Assembly: GCA_030295235.1 (NCBI GenBank)
Contig: AP026164.1
Span: forward strand, 310,001 to 374,000
Direction of reading: 5' to 3'
Source: Fistulifera solaris
Taxonomy: Eukaryota; Bacillariophyta; Bacillariophyceae; Naviculales; Stauroneidaceae
DNA length: 64,000 nt
Shown: piece after piece, positions 11,945 through 23,204 of the stretch
Numbering within the stretch: the first letter of the stretch is position 1
How the letters are laid out: each line of letters begins with the position of its first letter
Program-made: the position numbers and the translations under genes
Notes under the pieces: generated by a model
What the model was told of the DNA's origin: nothing
What the model saw: only the letters and a program-made list of their open reading frames with translations
Database searches by the model: none

Positions 11945-12564
11945 ATGAAAGCTAAAGATTTGAAAGTTCTTCGCAAAAGTTCCTTCGGGTCGATCGCATT
12001 GGCAGTCCTCTCGACGACTCGATAGTAGCGGCTCAATTGAACGACATTCTCAGCGGCCCATGGAAACTCAAATACTTTGCGGGACCCTCGGCACCATCTG
12101 ATAGTTTGATCGATCTGTTTGAGCGTAATATGGGAGATTTTTATCGCAAGAGTTCCTGGGGACTCGATTTAGTACAGAAAGCGGAGGATCTAGCGCACCG
12201 AAGAGCACGGCATTTGGTTGTGTATGACGACAATGAGCACATGGCAGCCTATTGTCACTATCAATACGACTACGATGACGAGGAAAATCCTGAACGCGTG
12301 GTCTTTTACGTTTACGAGCTGCAAATTGAAGAAAAATATCAGCGCATGGGTCTGGGGACCAAACTCATGAAATGTATGGAGTATCTGGCTCAGTCAGCCG
12401 ATCTCGATTCGATCTTGCTGACTGTTTTCTTTGAAAATACGTCGGCCATGGCATTTTATCAGAATTTGGGCTACGAAGTTGACATTTCCAGTCCAAGCGT
12501 GTTCAATCAACGAAAGGATTATGAGATTTTGTTCAAAAGGTCGATGCCTTATGATTTTGGCTAG
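11945..12564 (+). CDS. NAA40: N-alpha-acetyltransferase 40 (NatD), histone H4/H2A specific
   Basis: A GNAT-fold acetyltransferase that transfers acetyl from acetyl-CoA to the N-terminal Ser of histones H4 and H2A. The family signature is clear: FERNMGDFYRKSSWG at the substrate side, acetyl-CoA loop EKYQRMGLGTKLM, then LTVFFENTSAMAFYQNLGY and the C-terminal DYEILFK. Length about 206 residues fits the family. A one-base shift occurs early, at the A4 run 11974-11977; five A would join MKAKDLKVLRK to FLRVDRIGSPLDD. The start at 11945 is the best ATG in frame. Human NAA40 has a longer basic N-terminus. Confidence 0.85.
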
Positions 12565-12844
12565 CTAATAAAAAAATGCAACGATGCTGTTTATCATGAC
12601 ATTGTGGAGCTCTTTCTGTTTGTATCTTGGGCAACTCGCTCCAGCGACGGTCATCCTCTTTCAGCAAGTGCTCTTGTTTCTTCCGCATAGTTCAAGCATG
12701 GAGTCATACTAAGCATCATGCGCAATGAATGGGTCGATTACTTGGATTACGGGGAATATGCTGTCAGTAATGCGGTTGCTTCAATGCGGCAGGACGCCAC
12801 CGCGACTTTATTTCCATCGGAGTAGGAGTGCAGGTTGGTACAAG

Positions 12845-13165
12845 GCAGAAATTCTGGAGAAGGTGTATTTCATCATACAAAAATTCTGTGCAAGTCCCAA
12901 AAAACTTTGGAGACCGTTTATTTCAACTTACAGAAATTCTGTGACCTTTCCAGAAATTCAGAACACAATGTATTTCATCTTACAGAAATTCTGAACTCAT
13001 AAGATTCGATCATACAGAAATTCTGTGTACTTTCAAGAATTCTGGACACGGGGTATTTCTTCTTACAGAAATTCTGTGAACATACCAGAAATTCAGGACA
13101 CGGTGTTTTTTATCATTCAGAAATTCTCTGTACCGTCCTTACTTTGTATTCCAAGAATTCTGCAG
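12845..13165. repeat. Degenerate array of the near-palindrome CAGAAATTCTG
   Basis: Eleven or so copies of CAGAAATTCTG or close variants (AAGAATTCTG, CAGAAATTCAG) recur every 20-35 bases, separated by GACACGGTGTATTTCATCTTA-like spacers that also repeat at about twice that period. Copies alternate between full dyad and half forms. It lies between NAA40 and the small acidic protein gene. The surrounding 12565-12844 and 13166-13403 show nothing else. Confidence 0.8.
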
Positions 13166-13403
13166 ACGGTGTGGCATTTCAGTCATGAATGAATGAATCA
13201 TCGTCTTTCCCGGATTTTTGGCGGTAAAGGGTTAGAGTTAAAGACAGATCCGCGTTGGGGCCGAAGAGATGCTGAAAGTCGCCGATGCGATGATGATCCA
13301 TTCATTCATTTGAAACTTTACAACCAGAAAAAAGAATCTACGTGTCTTTTCATCTTTTTGTCAAAGCAGCTCCGACTTGCTTTTTACAGAGAAGTGCAAA
13401 ATT

Positions 13404-13643
13404 ATGACGAAGTACGAAAACTACGATTGGAACGAGCTCCCTGGTGACGTGAAGAAAGCGGCTGAACAGCTTGGTTACGACAAACGAAAATGGGATAAGA
13501 GTATCAAAGTCCCGGCAGATGACAAAGATTGGAAGAATCTTACTGCAAACGAACAAGAGGCGGCATTGAAATTGGGCTATACACAGAAAACGTGGGACGA
13601 GGGTAGTGACGACGAAAGCGAGAGCGATAGTGAGAGCGAATGA
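13404..13643 (+). CDS. Small acidic protein with two W-L-AA-LGY-W motifs, paralogue 1
   Basis: Intact 79-residue frame starting MTKYENYDWNELP. It has two copies of a ~26-residue motif, W-x2-L-x5-A-A-x2-L-G-Y-x5-W-(D/N), at residues about 8-30 and 43-66, with linkers VPADDKDW and an acidic Asp/Ser/Glu tail. No signal peptide or membrane segment. The same architecture recurs in the next gene 450 bases downstream, so the two arose by tandem duplication. I do not know a biochemical function; similar motifs occur in unannotated algal proteins (recalled, not checked). Confidence 0.75.
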   Translation: MTKYENYDWNELPGDVKKAAEQLGYDKRKWDKSIKVPADDKDWKNLTANEQEAALKLGYTQKTWDEGSDDESESDSESE

Positions 13644-14094
13644 TCGTTAGGCTTGATTTCCACATTTCGAGTTCATGGGAAGTAGATGAAAGAAAGACTT
13701 TCGTAGACAGGATAGACTCATTTACTAATTAAGCAAATCCCCCACTAGAAATGGACAAAAATTTCGGCTTCAGCATACCTTCGGTACAAATCAGTTTATC
13801 ATCTCATTTCTGTTTGATGTTCCATCTCTTCAATGGGGCGCTTCTTGTTGTTGCAGCTAAGAAACCATTAAAGGCCAGCTGAAAGCCGAGGCATAGTTCC
13901 GACAAGATTGTTACTAATGCTTGATGTCGCGATTCAGCGTTTACTATAGGCATCAAGTGAAAGCGACCTTATTTCACGACTGCATTTCAGTCACGAGACA
14001 CAAAATTTTGCCAATAACGCAGGACGCATTGCGCAACGCGACTCCTTGTTCATTGAATTCACCTTGCGCAATAACAGCAGAAAGCATTTTTAAA
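13644..14094. other. Intergenic spacer between the tandem paralogues
   Basis: About 450 bases with no convincing frame or RNA gene. It should carry the promoter of the second paralogue. Confidence 0.35.
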
Positions 14095-14410
14095 ATGACA
14101 AAATACAACGATTGCACTTGGAAAGACCTCCCTGAAGACGCGAAGAAAGCGGCAAAGGTACTCGGCTACAAGAAGAAAACGTGGGACGAAGATTTGGAGG
14201 TGGCTGTCGACGATAAAGAATGGTAAGTTGTGAAAGTGGATCAAAGGGCGAAATACTTCCCAGTCTAAATATTCCACGATGAACAATTCATTGACTCGCA
14301 GGGATGAATTGACCGATGAGCAACAGGAGGCCGCAAAGGTCCTAGGATATACAGAGGAATCTTGGAATGCAGATGACTCGGACTCGGAGGGATGCTGTGG
14401 CTGCTTTTAA
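14095..14410 (+). CDS. Small protein with two W-L-AA-LGY-W motifs and Cys-rich tail, paralogue 2
   Basis: Two exons, 14095-14222 and 14302-14410, joined inside the Trp codon of DKEWDELTDEQQ. The product, about 78 residues, carries the same two motifs as its neighbour (WKDLPEDAKKAAKVLGYKK and DELTDEQQEAAKVLGYTEE). It ends SEGCCGCF, a cysteine cluster suited to palmitoylation or metal binding, where paralogue 1 has only acidic residues. The intron 14223-14301 is absent from paralogue 1, so an intron was gained or lost since duplication. Confidence 0.75.
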
Positions 14411-15114
14411 CCTCTTTATCGACAAAAATTCCATCCATCAGTCATATTGTAGATGACCAAGTCGAAATTGCCGCAAGTTAACTTACGAGCCGTTGTGCTA
14501 TCGCTCAGATAGGGAAGAAGACTGCCAGATATAGTTAATGATGTTTGACTCTAACCCAGTTGATTTCGCTGCTTTCTCTATTGAGAGTTGACGATAGGTA
14601 TTAACCATGTGGGTGCTTTGAATAGTCATGAATAGCTGATTGCGGCTTTGTTTCCAAATAGCAGCAATAATCGATTGTACCGACAGAAGCGGCATGGCTG
14701 ATGAATAGTGCAGTTGTATTATCTTGTATCTTTACATATTAGCCTATCGGTCAAAAGCCAGCAATATTTGTTGATCGTCCACCAGTTTTTTGTTTTTGCT
14801 TTCTTGGTCGTTTTCCCAAATCTAGAAGCTCCAAAACTATGGTGATAAGGTTTCCATAGGTTACGTAGTTTCATAATATTGCCAACGGCAATAACGCTTC
14901 TAACTATTTAGTACCAAAAAGTACAATCTAATTGATAGTAACGCGCGAAAATAACGGTCTAACACTTTTTGATTTTATTCTGCTTTTTGTTTTCCTCTTT
15001 GACAATTGCGATCAATAAGGCGACATATGGTGCTTGTATTGTAATTGCTCTTACTGTCAGATGCACCGCTAACTCGGGTATTACACATTCTTGATTGTTT
15101 AGCAAGCGTTCAGT
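14411..15114. other. AT-rich intergenic region
   Basis: About 700 bases with no frame of note, no RNA gene and no clear repeats. Upstream of the TPR gene. Confidence 0.35.
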
Positions 15115-16131
15115 ATGATATCCAGCAGCTGCCCATACACGCAGGACTTTTTCGCCGCCCGATGTACTTCGTCGGTCTCTGCAAAGACAGATGACCCAGC
15201 TAGAACGGCATTCGATGAATCGTTAGATGATACATATGCTTTTCCAAGGCCCTCTATCCCACATGCGACACAAAGAAAGCAACGGTCAGCACTCTCTGCT
15301 TCTCCTTTTCCTTTAAAAATTGGAGAGTTTCTCGATAAAACATTCGACGAATATGTTGCTCGTAATTTGCACAAGAATTCCGTTCATACACCAAGCACGG
15401 TGGAAGAAACAGTATCGTCTCATGTCTCTCTGTCTATTACCTCATTTCCCGAGTCAGACGAGCTTCTTTCACGAGATTTTCCATACTCCAGAGATGAATT
15501 TAGTGAGATTGGCAAATATGATGCGGTCGACCGTGCTCACCAATACAAAAAGGAGCTGCTGCAAAAGCCTTCATCGCCTTTGGTCTTAACAAATTTGGGA
15601 CTTGCGTTGATGAGGATTGGAGATTTTTCTTCTGCCGTGGGTGCATTGGCGGAGGCGGCACAGTTTTGGCGAAAGCGACGGAAACCTGTCGCACTCGCGC
15701 GCGTCCTAGATCGACAAGGTGCCTGTTTGACTGCTTTAACGATATTCGAGGTGGCGCTGGAATGCTTTAGCGAGGCGTTTTCACTTCGTTACAATCACCT
15801 GGGACCGTGGCACATAGATACGATTGACTCTCTCAAGTCGATGGGGAATGCGTACTTCGCGTTGGGATGCGCCTCCGAAGCGCGCAAATACCTATTGGAA
15901 GCATTCAAAATACAAAAAACAATCTTTCAAACTTATCATCTTTCTGTTGCGGTATCAGCCCATGATTTGGCAAATGTGATGACAGCGGCTGGGTTAATCG
16001 ATGAGGCGAAAAAGTTCTTTGGAATCGCCTGGAATGTTTATTCTCGCCTCAAAATCCCGCCCACAAATGCAGCCGTCGACCAACTTTTAAAAGATATTGA
16101 TCATCTCACGAGTCGTGTTCGAATGAAGTGA
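15115..16131 (+). CDS. TPR-repeat protein, kinesin-light-chain-like
   Basis: Intact 338-residue frame. From about residue 160 it is built of tetratricopeptide repeats: LGLALMRIGDFSSAVGALAEA, then pairs of ~42-residue helical hairpins (LTIFEVALECFSEAFSLRY, MGNAYFALGCASEARKYLLEA, DLANVMTAAGLIDEAKKFF), the long-period type found in kinesin light chains and NB-ARC-associated TPRs. The first 150 residues are Ser/Pro-rich and probably disordered. TPRs act as protein-binding scaffolds; no partner can be named. No signal peptide or membrane segment. Confidence 0.72.
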   Translation: MISSSCPYTQDFFAARCTSSVSAKTDDPARTAFDESLDDTYAFPRPSIPHATQRKQRSALSASPFPLKIGEFLDKTFDEYVARNLHKNSVHTPSTVEETVSSHVSLSITSFPESDELLSRDFPYSRDEFSEIGKYDAVDRAHQYKKELLQKPSSPLVLTNLGLALMRIGDFSSAVGALAEAAQFWRKRRKPVALARVLDRQGACLTALTIFEVALECFSEAFSLRYNHLGPWHIDTIDSLKSMGNAYFALGCASEARKYLLEAFKIQKTIFQTYHLSVAVSAHDLANVMTAAGLIDEAKKFFGIAWNVYSRLKIPPTNAAVDQLLKDIDHLTSRVRMK

Positions 16132-16958
16132 CCTCTATGCCCGGGTGCTTGCTAGGTAGGTCATACCATTTTCCGATTAAGATAATTGTGCCGTGCCTTT
16201 CGGTCTAGTCGTAATAGCACGGACGCACCTGTGTTGTGGTTCAGACTTAGCTATAGCTAAATTAAGGAACAAGACGACGTCTAAACTTCCCCTCCCGCTT
16301 CAAGACGGGGAATCATTCTTCACTGAGTTGCATCAATGCTCAATGCGGGCCTAGACGCGAGCATCCTTGCGTAGCTATTCCGTGGTGCGTGCGTGGCGAG
16401 GAGGTACAAAGCATGTACCGTTTGTTCTTATTGAAGCGAATACAAAAGAACAACTCGAAAAGCCAAGGAACAATCGATCCAGCTATACTTTTCATCAAGA
16501 AGAACCCAGCGGGTGCGGCGGAGTTCCTTCGGTACTAAAAACTGTATAGTAAACGGCGCAAATCGCAAGGTATTTTCTCCCCCTCTTGGTATCTCCGTGT
16601 ATGAGTAGCTTTCATCGACCCTTTCCTGCGAAACGAAGCGTAATGAAGCACAGCGAAGCATAAGGAAGCCTTTGAGAGCAATAAACAATCCAGCGAATCA
16701 TTGAATGGGGGCTGTGCATCTTATTTTCATAGGGAAATTGAGGCGGTGGCGATGTTTGCTGAAAACAGTGATCAGCGCGGTGCACGGTGTGGCAATCACG
16801 ATGGTTGGAGTTTTCGTACACTTTACGCTACTGTAGATCACGGAAGAATGGGGATTATCTGTTATCTTGTGAAAATAATCGAATCTTTTTTTGTCAGTTC
16901 GCATCACTCGTTCACAATCAGTCAGCCAATCTCTCATAAAACCCAAGCAAACAAACTT
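16132..16958. other. Intergenic region
   Basis: Roughly 830 bases. A short run of GAAGC/GAAGCATAA words near 16630-16670 is the only visible repetition. Nothing coding stands out. Confidence 0.3.
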
Positions 16959-17500
16959 ATGATCTCATACGGTCGACACGTTGCAAGTCGCGTAGCTAAT
17001 TCCTCATTGCTTTCTCAAACAAACACAACCTGGACCAGGTAAGTCTCACAGGTAGGGACTCGGAGCTCGCACCAGCTCGATGGTTGTCGTCGATAAGCGG
17101 AACATCTGTGGTTATTGATTCCTTGTCAACTTTCTAACTATTTGACATATGCACCAGAACCATGCATTCCATGACAGAAGGAGTCAACTTTGACACGATC
17201 GCTCGTGAATGGCGTTGCAAATGGAGCTCGGACAACGACAAAAAATCGCTCCAGGAAGCTCAAAAGACTTTGGAATCAGTTCTAGCCGATGTCAAGCAGA
17301 TCGATGGCGTCAAGGGAGTTCAGCGGATTGTCTGCGGAGGCTGCCTTGATTTCAAAGTGATCATTTCGCTTTCGGCGGACAAGTTTGAAGCCTGGCAGGG
17401 CGTCAACTACGCACCGGAAGAGACCTTCCTCGAGAAGCTCAAGGCGATTGATGGCATCAGTACGGTGGAAACACAAAACTATACCATCGCAACGTTGTAA
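16959..17500 (+). CDS. Small conserved-looking protein with probable mitochondrial presequence
   Basis: A 119-nt intron (17039-17157, GTAAGT to CACCAG) splits an Arg codon. Joining the exons puts an upstream ATG at 16959 in frame with the main frame, giving about 140 residues starting MISYGRHVASRVANSSLL, an Arg/Ser-rich amphipathic leader suggesting mitochondria (inference). Without that exon, translation could begin at 17162. The mature part (AREWRCKWS, then VKQIDGVKGVQRIVCGGCL, then a matching LKAIDGISTVETQNYT) looks like a ferredoxin-like alpha/beta fold with an internal repeat of V-x-G-V/I-x-x-V/Q. I do not recognise the family. Confidence 0.65.
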
Positions 17501-17661
17501 AAGTGGTATTTCAACGTTGAGTGGAGAAAAAGTAGGATGATTAGATTTGTATGCGCAATTAAACAGCGTACTAAAACTTCATTTGCAATAGTAGGAGGAT
17601 TCTTCATCTTTGGCAACGTGCGCTTCTTGAACCATTGTCTCGTGCAAGTAATTTGATTCAT

Positions 17662-18534
17662 TTACCACGAGAGCTTCCCACGAAGACTTACCACTGGCAG
17701 GTCGATGTTTGTAGACACTGTAGCAACAAAGGTCGAGGGACCATGAGCGTGCCATGGGTTCCCTGTCAGTTCCTCGTATAGATGAGTCACTGGTCCTCCA
17801 TGAGAGACCAACAGAATCGTTTTCCCCGGTTCCATCACTTCTTCTACTGCGTGCAACATTCGTTTCCGTTGATCTTCACTGGATTCCAAATTTCTCGGAA
17901 AGAATGTGTAAGGATTTCTTACGAACGTTTTGGATTCGTACACTTCATCAATATGCTCCACGAGCCTTGTATCTTCTTTGCTGATCAGATGTTTCCATTG
18001 GAGCAGCTCCTTCACGGGCACTTTTGCCGATGGGTGCAGTGTGTCGGGATGGATGACATGCGTGGCCCGAGTTACGCCATCAGGTCGATAGCCCCAGGTC
18101 CCATCGGACCCCGGTATCGCCCATGATAAGTACCATGATTCATTGAAACTTTCCGCCAAACCTGGTTCTACCTTTATTTTAATCTTCGGTTCACATCCTG
18201 CGGAGAACAACCCTTGGGACGCCGCCACTGCCGTTTGACGAGTGCGCAGAAACGGTGAGGCGTAAATTTCTGTCACCGGAGGTATTCCCAAACGTTTTGT
18301 TTCTATAGCCAGCTGGATGCCCAACTTGAATCCCTGTTGTTCCCCATGTGATGTTAACGGCGTGTCGAAGGGTCGTTCGGCCGTTTCCACCCAATTTCCT
18401 CCGTTGTCGCGCGTCACGTAATCTAACCTTTCGCCGTGGCGAGCGACAATGACAATAGATGATTCTGGACTTGCTTTTGCTGGACTGGAATTGGACATGG
18501 AGGAAGCTAATCTAGTAAGATACGTTCGTCTCAT
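17662..18534 (-). CDS. Histidine phosphatase superfamily protein (PGM/UBASH3-like)
   Basis: Intact 290-residue frame. The catalytic RHG motif is IVIVARHGERLDYV (residues about 27-40); the second Arg sits in YASPFLRTRQTA and the second catalytic His in ILLVSHGGPVTHLYEEL. This is branch 1 of the histidine phosphatase superfamily, which dephosphorylates small molecules or proteins through a phosphohistidine. The insert between (SWYLSWAIPGSDGTWG) and overall length resemble the UBASH3/ecdysteroid-phosphate phosphatase group more than glycolytic phosphoglycerate mutase. The N-terminus MRRTYLTRLASSM could be a weak mitochondrial leader. Substrate unknown. Confidence 0.82.
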   Translation of the reverse strand: MRRTYLTRLASSMSNSSPAKASPESSIVIVARHGERLDYVTRDNGGNWVETAERPFDTPLTSHGEQQGFKLGIQLAIETKRLGIPPVTEIYASPFLRTRQTAVAASQGLFSAGCEPKIKIKVEPGLAESFNESWYLSWAIPGSDGTWGYRPDGVTRATHVIHPDTLHPSAKVPVKELLQWKHLISKEDTRLVEHIDEVYESKTFVRNPYTFFPRNLESSEDQRKRMLHAVEEVMEPGKTILLVSHGGPVTHLYEELTGNPWHAHGPSTFVATVSTNIDLPVVSLRGKLSW

Positions 18535-18893
18535 AGTTCAGAGGGGAGATTGAATGAAGTAGACACACATGCTAAACATTCGAATTACAAGTACAAGTAG
18601 TAAAAGATGACATGCATCATATTATTGTAGTCGTCATCGGCAAGATAATGCATTTCGCGCAATAAGGTGCGCGATAAAAAAGTGCACACAAATAATAATG
18701 GAAACACACCCATCTTCGCGCAGAAGACGCGCGACAACGTGGTCTGTCTGTCTATACTGTTTTGTGGTTGCTATTGGTTGTTGGAGGAGGAGTTATTCCT
18801 TAGGCTCGCACTGACCAAGTTACCAGTAACAACTTGCTTGCTTGTTGAGTTTATGTGCTTGAAGATTGACTCGTTGGAAGCGACTCGGCGAAT
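18535..18893. promoter_or_regulatory. Divergent intergenic region, phosphatase/importin
   Basis: About 360 bases between divergent start codons; contains two GCGCGA(C/T)A words (near 18670 and 18730). No other feature seen. Confidence 0.3.
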
Positions 18894-21800
18894 ATGGACG
18901 TAGAGCAGCTACATATTGTGTTGCAGCAATCGTTTTCGGCCGACGCGGCGTTGCGAAAGCCAGCCGAAGAGACCATTCGGAACCTCAAGAATCTGCCTGC
19001 TGCGGTTCAACTACTATTGCAAGTGGCAGCGGAAAAACAAGTAAGTGAGAAGATGAAGCTGTTTCGAGATCTGAAAAGGAATTACTTTGCTGTTTTGTGG
19101 CGACATTCGCCCGTCACGCGGTCTTTCTCGCACGCACCTCTGTCGCTGGTAATCATTTTATTGACATGTGTCACACACTGACACTTTGTTTGCCCTTTAG
19201 GTACGCTTCGAGGTTCGACAAGCGGCCGCAATTCAACTCAAGAACATTTGTCGAGAGTGCTGGGCACAGCGTACACACTACGCTCCTTACGAGGATGTCC
19301 CGACGAAGCAAGCTATCCTATCGGATGCCGACAAGGAAGCCGCAAAAACCGGATTAATTAATGCCCTACTGGACGAGCCTGAGAAATCGGTTCGCGGACT
19401 CTTTGCCGAAACGCTTCATACTGCTGTGATTCATGAATTTCCCGACAACTGGCCTCAGTTAGTTCCGCAACTCCTTACGACTATTCAGACGGGTGTGGCA
19501 GACTTGGAAAAAATGGTCTTCGTGTTCACAATGCTTTGTTGGCTCTTCGAAAGGTTTGCAAACGTTATGAATTTAAGCCACGAGATCAACGTGGTCCTTT
19601 GAATCAAATAGTGTCGGCGTCATTTCCATTGCTACTCCCACTGGCTCAGCAGCTATCGAACGAAAATCAGCATTCGCTCGAGGCGGCTTTAATGCTCAAA
19701 CAAATACTCAAAATCTTCTGGTCTTCGACACAGTTCTTTCTACCAGGAACCAGCACAGAAACAAATAACGGTGTCATTATTACGTATGCTGTCAGCTTAG
19801 CGAATCCAGAGAATATTCAACCATGGTTTGATATACTGACAAAAGCCTTGAAAAAACCACTTCCCGAAGATAGTACTGGCCAAGAACCGAGAGGTCAACC
19901 TTTAGATATTGATGGTCGAAATGCATGGCCGTGGTGGAAAGTGAAGAAGTGGGCGGTCCAGATTATGAGTCGCTGGTTCAGTCGGTACGGTATTCCGGCT
20001 CATGCTCCCGATGATGAGCCAGAAGCACAACAATTCGCCGCTTATTTCAGCAATGATGTTGCTCCGCAGTTCATGGGGCCGGTGTTTGATACTCTGAATT
20101 TACGGCCAACTGGGCAGTTTTGTACAGATCGCGTGTTGCATCTCTGTCTGACCTTTGTGGATCTTGCTGTGGAGCTCGCCAGCACGTACAAACTTCTCAA
20201 ACCTCATCTGGATTTCCTCCTTTTTCAAGTCTGTTTTCCTACCATGTGTTTGAATCAAGACGATGTCGATTGTTTCGAGAATGACCCCGTCGAATTTGTC
20301 CACAAGCAGAATAGCCCTTTGGCTGACTTTTACGATCCAAGAATGTCAGCCATCACTCTGGTGACGGACCTTGTGCGGCATCGAGGACAGGATGTGACGC
20401 AAAATTTGTTAAGCAAGATGACGGAAATGCTACACCGTTACAGTGCGTCACCGCCAGAGCACCAGAATCATATCGAAAAAGATGGAGCCTTACTGACATT
20501 CGGATCGCTGGCGCGCTTGTTGATGGCAAAACCCAAGTATGCTTCAGAAATTGAAGGTCTCCTTGTGTCATCAGTCTTTCCTGACTTTAATTCCCCGGTT
20601 TCTTTTCTGCGGTTTCGTGCTTGTTGGATGATACAGCAATTTAATACGGTCAAGTTCACTGATGACGGAACCCATCTCCGTAAGCTAATTGAACTCGTGC
20701 TAAATCGTCTGAAAGATCCCGCCCTTCCTGTTCAGATAGAAGCGTCAAAAGCATTACGTTATCTGGTTGAGATGGATGGGGCTGAAAGTACGCTCCTTCC
20801 TGTGTTACCGCAGATTTTGACGGAGTATTTCCGTATCATGAACGAAATTGGAAACGACGAAGTCGTGTCAGCCTTACAAGTGCTTCTGGATCGATTTGGG
20901 GATCACATTGAACCACATGCGATCGCTCTAGTGACGCAGCTGACAAATACATTTCAACAGTACTGTACAGCTGGAGAAGACGAAGATGACGATGATGCAG
21001 CTTTGGCTGCTGCGCAATGTTTGGAATGTGTCGCGACCGTTCTGAAAGGTGTATGTTCAAACGAACATATTCTTAAATCTCTGGAGCCTGTCTTGCTACC
21101 TTTGGTTTTGAAAATACTTGGAAACGATGGAGATTTTTTAGAATATCTTGAGTGTGCATTTGATATATTGACATTTTTGACATTCTTTCAGGAAAATCTC
21201 TCCCCGGAGCTCTGGCAAGCATTTCCACTCGTGTACATCGCTTTTGATCAATGGGCTTACGACTATCTGAATATGATGGTCCCCTGTTTGTTGAGCTATA
21301 TACAAAAGGGGCCCGAAGTCTTTTAAGCGGCGGATTTCAGCTAGCTGAGGGACATGTATCGTACGTTGACATGGTCATTAGCATGGCGTCAAAGACGCTT
21401 GCCAATGATTCAGCCAATGAAAGCGAATGTAGATTTGCACTTAGCTTGCTTATGGGTGTGCTGAACAACTGCCACGGGCGAGTCGATCAGTATATTCCTT
21501 TTATCAACGAAGTCGTACTCGCAAAGTTGGGGCAACAAGTAAACGAAGAGAGTGTCTTGACACGGACGTCGATTTACCAAGTGATTGGCTCGGCCTTTTA
21601 TTATCAGCCCGCATTGGAGTTGATCGAGCTAGAAAAGCGTGGAGTGACGCAGCAAGTCCTTGCAAAATGGATTTCCGATATGGCGAAAATCGATAGAGAT
21701 CTACCGCGTAAATTGACTGTCTTAGGGTTCGCCTCTATTTTGACAATAAATGTTGCTACGCTACCCCAATCGGTGACGAGCTACTTGCCGCAGATAATTC

Positions 21801-22281
21801 ACGTTGCAACGACGACGGCACTGCAAATTAAGGAAGGTGGCGCCAAGGGGGAAAACCAGTCGAATGATGGGGTAGATGATTTGAAAGGGATAGACGATGA
21901 TGGTGACGACGATGATTTGGGCGATCTCGATCAAGGTTTTGATGAAAATGAGGATGTTACAAATGAGGTTGATGAGGCGTATCGCAAGGCACTCCACCGG
22001 GTTGATGATTGGAATGAAGACATGGCCAAATTTCTTCTTGGTGATTTCATGGACGACGATGGTGAAGATATCGACGAAGATTACTCATCTCCTCTCGACA
22101 AGGTGGAAGAGCTTCTTTTATAAATGATGCCTTAAAACTTGCTTTCCAACGTGAACCTGAAGCATATCAGCAGGTTCAAGCAGCTCTACCTCCCGAATCT
22201 GTTCAAGCATGCCAAAAGCTTTTCGAATACTCAGATCAGATGCGACTGCATGCACAGCATTCCTCTCAGCAGCAGTCGTGA
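18894..22281 (+). CDS. Importin-7/8-type nuclear import receptor
   Basis: A karyopherin-beta that binds RanGTP through its N-terminal repeats and carries cargo such as ribosomal proteins and histones into the nucleus. Exon 1 (18894-19040) encodes the importin-beta N-terminal domain; a 160-nt intron ends at 19200, then RQAAAIQLKN and HEFPDNWPQLVPQLL follow, classic for this family. HEAT repeats run to about residue 930, and an acidic stretch (DDDDLGDLDQGFDENED) sits near the C-terminus as in importins 7 and 8. Total about 1076 residues, the family length. Three one-base shifts break the frame, at A6 19508-19513, T4 21321-21324 and T4 22116-22119; each is repaired by one extra base of the same kind. 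Confidence 0.9.
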
Positions 22282-22603
22282 GCTAGTAGTCCATCTTGGT
22301 TAAAATATCCCTGGATTGGTTGATTGGACTTGACTAGTCTATGAAAGCTTTACAGAAGTAATAACTCCTCTTCTTCGTTTTGTGTTGTACCAGTAACAGT
22401 AGCTTTTTTGACGATTGATTTACCGACGACTCAACTACTTCAGTCCCGAACCATGATTGATGATTGCTTTACATTCGGAAAGGTCCATCGCTACAAATAC
22501 CATGGTATTCATCTTCGTATTCCGCGATTGTCTTTATTCCCGTGAACCCCATGAACATAGGCGATGTCTTGCTTGCTACCGCCCGCAAAAAATCTCAAGG
22601 CCA

Positions 22604-23040
22604 TTAACAGCCTAATCTCATTTGTGATGGCTCTTTTAGGTGTTGCACCTCTTTTCTGGGAGTGACGGGCTTAAGGAGAGGCTTTTTAATAAGGTTGAAC
22701 AAGGTGAGGAAGAACTCTTCGTGCATCCGATACATTTTTCGGAATTTACCTGGTAGTAGGCCCAAATTCAGCCAAGAATTCAACGTACGACTTGCGTCGC
22801 TTTTAGTTGTAGTGATCCCTAAACGCGAGCCGTTTTTGAGCTTGATACGGAGAAGCAATCTTTTGAAACTATAAACATGGAGAGCAAGGCAGTCAGGTTC
22901 ACAAGGTGCGCAGCCAGCCAGTGCGGTGATCTGAATGACATACAGATGATAGAACCTCTGCCAAGCGCGGCGACGGGCCTTTCTTGCCAAGGCAAAAGCT
23001 GGAATACCTGGTAAACATCAGAGGATCGTGATGATCCAGG
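22604..23040 (-). mobile_element. PIF/Harbinger-like transposase remnant (tentative)
   Basis: A short frame (22604-22990 on the minus strand) contains GLLPGKFRKMYRMHEEFFLTL, reminiscent of the N-terminal RMSxExF segment of Harbinger nucleases, preceded by a basic N-terminus. No catalytic DDE region is left. Its position next to a satellite and a dispersed repeat fits decayed transposon debris. Confidence is low because only one motif supports it. Confidence 0.35.
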
Positions 23041-23204
23041 CCTAAAACTATCATTCGGCAAACGTTTTGTTGAGTTTAAACAACTTAAAAACAATTGACG
23101 ACGATATTTTGGTTTGATGCTTGTTGCAAGGGTTTAATTGTTTGCGAGAAAACGCAAAAAAACGCGTAGAATTCTTGTCCAAAGAGAGAGATGAGACAAC
23201 AAGT

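Noticed and set aside
19508-22119. Programmed ribosomal frameshifting in importin
   Set aside because: Three shifts in one gene, at different runs and without a shared slippery site or structure, and the same occurs in unrelated genes; sequencing error is simpler.
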